DNA of 8,644 bases, from positions 1 through 8,644 of the forward strand of contig CAJPSE010000064.1 of assembly GCA_905373185.1 (NCBI GenBank). The letters run 5' to 3'. The translations under genes and the position numbers were made by a program. The notes below the pieces were generated by a model. That model ran no database searches, was not told the DNA's origin, and saw nothing but the letters and a program-made list of their open reading frames with translations. This document shows positions 6,329-8,644 of this stretch, in pieces. The DNA comes from an uncultured Fretibacterium sp. (GTDB lineage Bacteria > Synergistota > Synergistia > Synergistales > Aminobacteriaceae). The first letter of the stretch is position 1. Each line of letters begins with the position of its first letter.

Positions 6329-6720
6329 GACGGGCAGTCCATCCCGCGCGTGACGTCCCGGACGTGCTCCAGGCGCCACTCCGGCTCCGCGGCGTCGCGG
6401 TCCGCCGTGTTTACCGTGAAGCCGATCAGGTCGATGCGCCAGGGGCCGGTCCAGCCCATCCGGTCCGCCTGGGCCCGGCCCGCGTTGACCAGATGGCGCA
6501 GCTTCCTGGGGCCGACGGAATCCAGGGACGACTGCACCTCCCCCAACGTGCGGCAGCGCACCTCCACGATCACCAGCTCCCCTCCGTCCATCGCGACGAT
6601 GTCGAGCTCTCCGTAGGGGTTGACGAGGTTGCGCCCCAGGACCTTCCAGCCCGGGGATCTCCTGATATAGGCCTCGGCCCGGTCCTCGGCGCGCCGCCCC
6701 AGCTCCAGATGGCGCGTCAT
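6325..6720 (-). CDS. yraN: YraN/UPF0102 endonuclease-like protein
   Basis: The 131-residue product is the usual size for this conserved family, which has a PD-(D/E)xK nuclease-like fold and no firmly established activity. The N-terminus GRRAEDRAEAYI and the core GELDIVAMDGGELVIVEVRCR are diagnostic. D40 and E53 match the presumed metal ligands, and Arg55 stands where many members have the Lys of EVK. The C-terminal part runs KLRHLVNAGR and then WRIDLIGFTV, as usual. I chose the ATG at 6720 because it overlaps the upstream stop as ATGA and has a GGGGGGAG ribosome site; the ATG at 6753 would add 11 unconserved residues. Its stop overlaps the comM start by 4 nt. Its place between rnhB and comM matches its frequent association with DNA-processing genes. 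Confidence 0.88.
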   Translation of the reverse strand: MTRHLELGRRAEDRAEAYIRRSPGWKVLGRNLVNPYGELDIVAMDGGELVIVEVRCRTLGEVQSSLDSVGPRKLRHLVNAGRAQADRMGWTGPWRIDLIGFTVNTADRDAAEPEWRLEHVRDVTRGMDCPS

Positions 6721-6989
6721 GCCAACTCCCCCCTGTCCAGTCGGTAGACCCATGCCAGGACGCGGGCCACGACCTCATAGAGCTCGGCCGGTATCTCCTC
6801 GCCCAGCTCCAGGGAGAGCAGCGCGGAGACCAGCGCGGCGTCCTCGACGATGGGGACCTCCGCCTCCAGGGCACGCTCCACGATCTTCCGGGCAACGAGG
6901 CCCTCCCCCCTGGCGACGACGGTCGGGGCCTCCATCGTCTCGCGGTCGTATCGAAGGGCGACGGCCCTGTCCCGCTTCCGGCCGCTCAT
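6717..6989 (-). CDS. FlhB/EscU C-terminal-domain-like small protein (YlqH type)
   Basis: The 90-residue product is similar to only the cytoplasmic C-terminal domain of FlhB, the switch protein of flagellar and type III export. AVALRYD (9-15), APTVVARGEGLVARKIVERA, VPIVEDAALVSALL and GEEIPAELYEVVARVLAWVYRL follow the family pattern. It lacks the four transmembrane helices of FlhB. The autocleavage motif NPTH that normally precedes AVALKYD is replaced by KRDR, so self-cleavage is not expected. Similar stand-alone proteins (Bacillus YlqH, FhlB-type) sit beside rnhB and are of unknown function; some can partly substitute for the FlhB C-domain. Start: the ATG at 6989 overlaps the stop of the FliK-like gene as TGATG, so translation is probably coupled. 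The frame is open much further upstream, but that part is an out-of-frame shadow of the FliK-like gene. Confidence 0.85.
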   Translation of the reverse strand: MSGRKRDRAVALRYDRETMEAPTVVARGEGLVARKIVERALEAEVPIVEDAALVSALLSLELGEEIPAELYEVVARVLAWVYRLDRGELA

Positions 6990-8080
6990 CAGACGGTCAG
7001 GTCCAGGCCCCGCCCGGACAGAAGATGGCGCCTGAGGCGCTCGACGGCGCTTCGGGAGATGCCGATGAACCGAACGGGCAGCGCTGTGCCCTCCAGCTCC
7101 TCGCGGACGTCGCCGCGCCTCCGCTTCAGGAGCTCGAAGGTCTCGGTACGGTCGGCATGGAGGTCGAGGTTGCAGCCCCGCCCGTCGCTCTCGACGGTCC
7201 CGCCGACGAAGCCCAGCCTCGCCCCCTCGACACCGAACCCGACCTGCCAGTACCGCCGGCCGCCCTCCTCGCAGACCCGCCCCACGAAGACGCGCGCCGT
7301 GAGGTCCGGGGCATCCTCCGGCCCCGGCCAGAAGGGCGCGCTCAACAGGAGGGGGTTGACCTCGTCCCTCGGGGCGTGCATCAGCAGGGAGTGCGCCCGA
7401 AGGAAGCGGGCGAGCTCCCCTTCGCCCTCCTTCATACCGCGCAGGACCTCTACGGGGTCCTCGCCATCTCGGGCCCGTTCCCTGAGCTCCTTGCGGATCT
7501 TCGCCCAAAGGGCCGTCGCCGCCCCGCCGCCGAGGGCCGCATACTCCGTCAGGAGCCGGACGTTCTCCGCCGTCAGCGGGGCCCCGCGAGCCCAGAGCTC
7601 GATCAGGGAGGAGAGCTGGTCCGGAGCATTACCTACACGTCTCCAGGCGTCCCGGACCGCGGCCAACACCTCGTCCGAGAGCGGCAGGCCGCGCGCCAGA
7701 AGTGCCGTCGCCACCTCGCGGTCGGAGGCGGGGACCCGGGACAGGAAGGAGAGCTCCTCCGGTGAGAGCCGCAGAACGGGAACTCCGTCGGGCCCCGAGG
7801 CGTCCCAGACGGCGCGGAAGCGCTCCCCCGCGATGAGGGTCAGCGTCGCCCGGGCCAGAAGGGTCTGGGCCGGACGACCGTCCTGCGCATCGATGCGAAC
7901 GGAGTAGGTGCCGTCCGCATTGCGTCCGAGCACCTGTCCCTCCACCACCGTCCCCGTGCGAAGGGAGGCGAGCGGCGACGGGGAAACGGGCCTCCCCTGG
8001 GAGGCGGAGGCCGTTCCGATTCCTCCGGTCCCCGTCTGGTTGGGGCCTATCTGCACGTTGAGGTTGGAGATTGGGGGCAT
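6989..8080 (-). CDS. FliK-like / YlqG-like protein
   Basis: The product has 363 residues. Residues 1-40 are a low-complexity stretch rich in Gly, Ser, Thr and Pro. Residues 41-105 look beta-rich (GTVVEGQVL, DGTYSVRID, GERFRAVWD, VPVLRL). Residues 107-235 are mainly helical. Residues 280-363 (RYWQVGFGVEGARLGFVGG, CNLDLHADRTETFELLKRR, then VRFIGIS) resemble the C-terminal domain of the flagellar hook-length protein FliK. No signal peptide or membrane segment is seen. FliK C-domains bind the FlhB C-domain, and here the next gene encodes just such a domain, so the pair may interact; this is inference. The position after rnhB matches ylqG in Bacillus. I chose the ATG at 8080 because GGAGAG lies about 7 nt upstream, inside the end of rnhB, and the rnhB stop is 2 nt away. 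The frame is open further upstream, but that part is a shadow of rnhB. Function unknown. Confidence 0.7.
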   Translation of the reverse strand: MPPISNLNVQIGPNQTGTGGIGTASASQGRPVSPSPLASLRTGTVVEGQVLGRNADGTYSVRIDAQDGRPAQTLLARATLTLIAGERFRAVWDASGPDGVPVLRLSPEELSFLSRVPASDREVATALLARGLPLSDEVLAAVRDAWRRVGNAPDQLSSLIELWARGAPLTAENVRLLTEYAALGGGAATALWAKIRKELRERARDGEDPVEVLRGMKEGEGELARFLRAHSLLMHAPRDEVNPLLLSAPFWPGPEDAPDLTARVFVGRVCEEGGRRYWQVGFGVEGARLGFVGGTVESDGRGCNLDLHADRTETFELLKRRRGDVREELEGTALPVRFIGISRSAVERLRRHLLSGRGLDLTV

Positions 8081-8082
8081 CG

Positions 8083-8644
8083 CTATCTCTCCTTGTCTTC
8101 TCCTCGTCCGTATTCCTCCCGGAGTATGTTCCGGCAGAAGGATTCGCGGTGCACGGGCGAGAGCCCGTGCCGGGCCACCGCCTCGCGGTGCATGGCGGTC
8201 GGATAGCCCTTGTGCCGGGCGAAGCCGTAGTCCGGCCACAGGCGGTCCAGGGCGGCCATGGCCCTGTCCCGGAGCACCTTGGCGACGACCGAGGCCGCCG
8301 AGACGGCCGGGACGATGTCGTCCGCGGCCACGAGCGGCCACTGAGGGAAGGGCAGGTCCGGGATCGCCAGGATGCCGTCGACCACCACGCACTGCGGCCC
8401 CCGCGCCAGCAGGGGCCGCAGGCGAAGGACGCTCCGCCCCATGGCCCAGAGCGAAGCCCGGGAGATGTTGTCGCGGTCGATGCGCGCCGCGCCGGCGGCC
8501 TGGGCGCGCCACGCGACGCCGAGCCCGGCCATCGCGTCCCAGAGGCGCTCCCTTCCCCGCGCCGTCAATTTCTTGGAGTCCCGCAGCCCCAAGGACAGCA
8601 GGGCCTCCTCCTGGACGGGGGTCAGGGAGACCGCGGCGGCGACG
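8083..8644 (-). CDS. rnhB: Ribonuclease HII, 5' end outside the window
   Basis: The visible 186 residues are the C-terminal nine-tenths or so of RNase HII, which cuts the RNA strand of RNA-DNA hybrids and removes single ribonucleotides misplaced in DNA. The fragment opens with VAAAVSL, just after the missing catalytic DEAGRG segment. LGLRDSKKLT, VVVDG (third acidic residue), the motif AVSAASVVAKVLRDRAM with the fourth acidic residue, and HKGYPTAMHREAV followed by the conserved SPVHRESF are all present. The apparent start at a TTG (8592) is not real, because conserved sequence continues upstream to the window edge. It is the first visible gene of the five-gene operon, and its TAG stop is 2 nt before the FliK-like start. 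Confidence 0.93.
   Translation of the reverse strand, partial: VAAAVSLTPVQEEALLSLGLRDSKKLTARGRERLWDAMAGLGVAWRAQAAGAARIDRDNISRASLWAMGRSVLRLRPLLARGPQCVVVDGILAIPDLPFPQWPLVAADDIVPAVSAASVVAKVLRDRAMAALDRLWPDYGFARHKGYPTAMHREAVARHGLSPVHRESFCRNILREEYGRGEDKER

Noticed and set aside
4898..6616. 572-residue plus-strand frame opposite comM and yraN
   Set aside because: A GC-driven shadow; the minus strand carries complete ATPase and nuclease-like motifs.
8083..8592. RNase HII starting at TTG 8592
   Set aside because: Conserved family sequence (VAAAV and following) continues upstream to the window edge, so the true start is outside.

Overview
The window looks like chromosomal DNA of a GC-rich anaerobic or microaerophilic bacterium. 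The right half is very GC-rich, and its gene order (rnhB, a FliK-like gene, a short FlhB-like gene, yraN, comM) extends the rnhB-ylqG-ylqH arrangement known from Bacillus. That order, the ferredoxin-fused aldo/keto reductase and the overall composition would suit a Synergistota member or a GC-rich Firmicute. This placement is inference; there is no rRNA or other decisive marker.

Layout. At 1-131 (+) is the C-terminal tail of an unrecognised protein. At 154-359 (+) is a decayed remnant of a radical SAM gene. It has lost its frame at a G7 tract, the third cluster cysteine and most of its length. At 467-985 (+) is a small nitroreductase-family flavoprotein. Converging on it is a two-gene minus-strand unit: a cupin (2345-2758) and an aldo/keto reductase with a C-terminal two-cluster ferredoxin domain (873-2237), driven by a good sigma70-type promoter at 2813-2841. 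The reductase frame runs on about 84 residues past its domain, through a stem-loop and into the antisense of the nitroreductase, which suggests a late frameshift.

The 313-nt gap at 2759-3071 is a divergent promoter region. On the plus strand it carries a -35/-10 pair, with a LysR-type T-N11-A dyad centred near -64, in front of a complete malolactic enzyme gene (3072-4706). That enzyme converts L-malate to L-lactate and CO2. The gene and its leader are visibly less GC-rich than the cluster to the right.

From 8644 down to 4856 (-) five genes run head to tail with gaps or overlaps of 4 nt or less: rnhB (5' end outside the window), a FliK/YlqG-like gene, an FlhB C-domain-like gene, yraN and comM. 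This is a translationally coupled operon that mixes nucleic-acid housekeeping (RNase HII, YraN, ComM) with two secretion-related orphan proteins. Stem-loops lie between both convergent gene pairs. I found no tRNA, rRNA, CRISPR array or intact mobile element. I see no clearly new multi-gene system; the best leads are the radical SAM remnant, the malolactic gene with its putative LysR operator, and the FliK-like/FlhB-like pair inside the rnhB operon.
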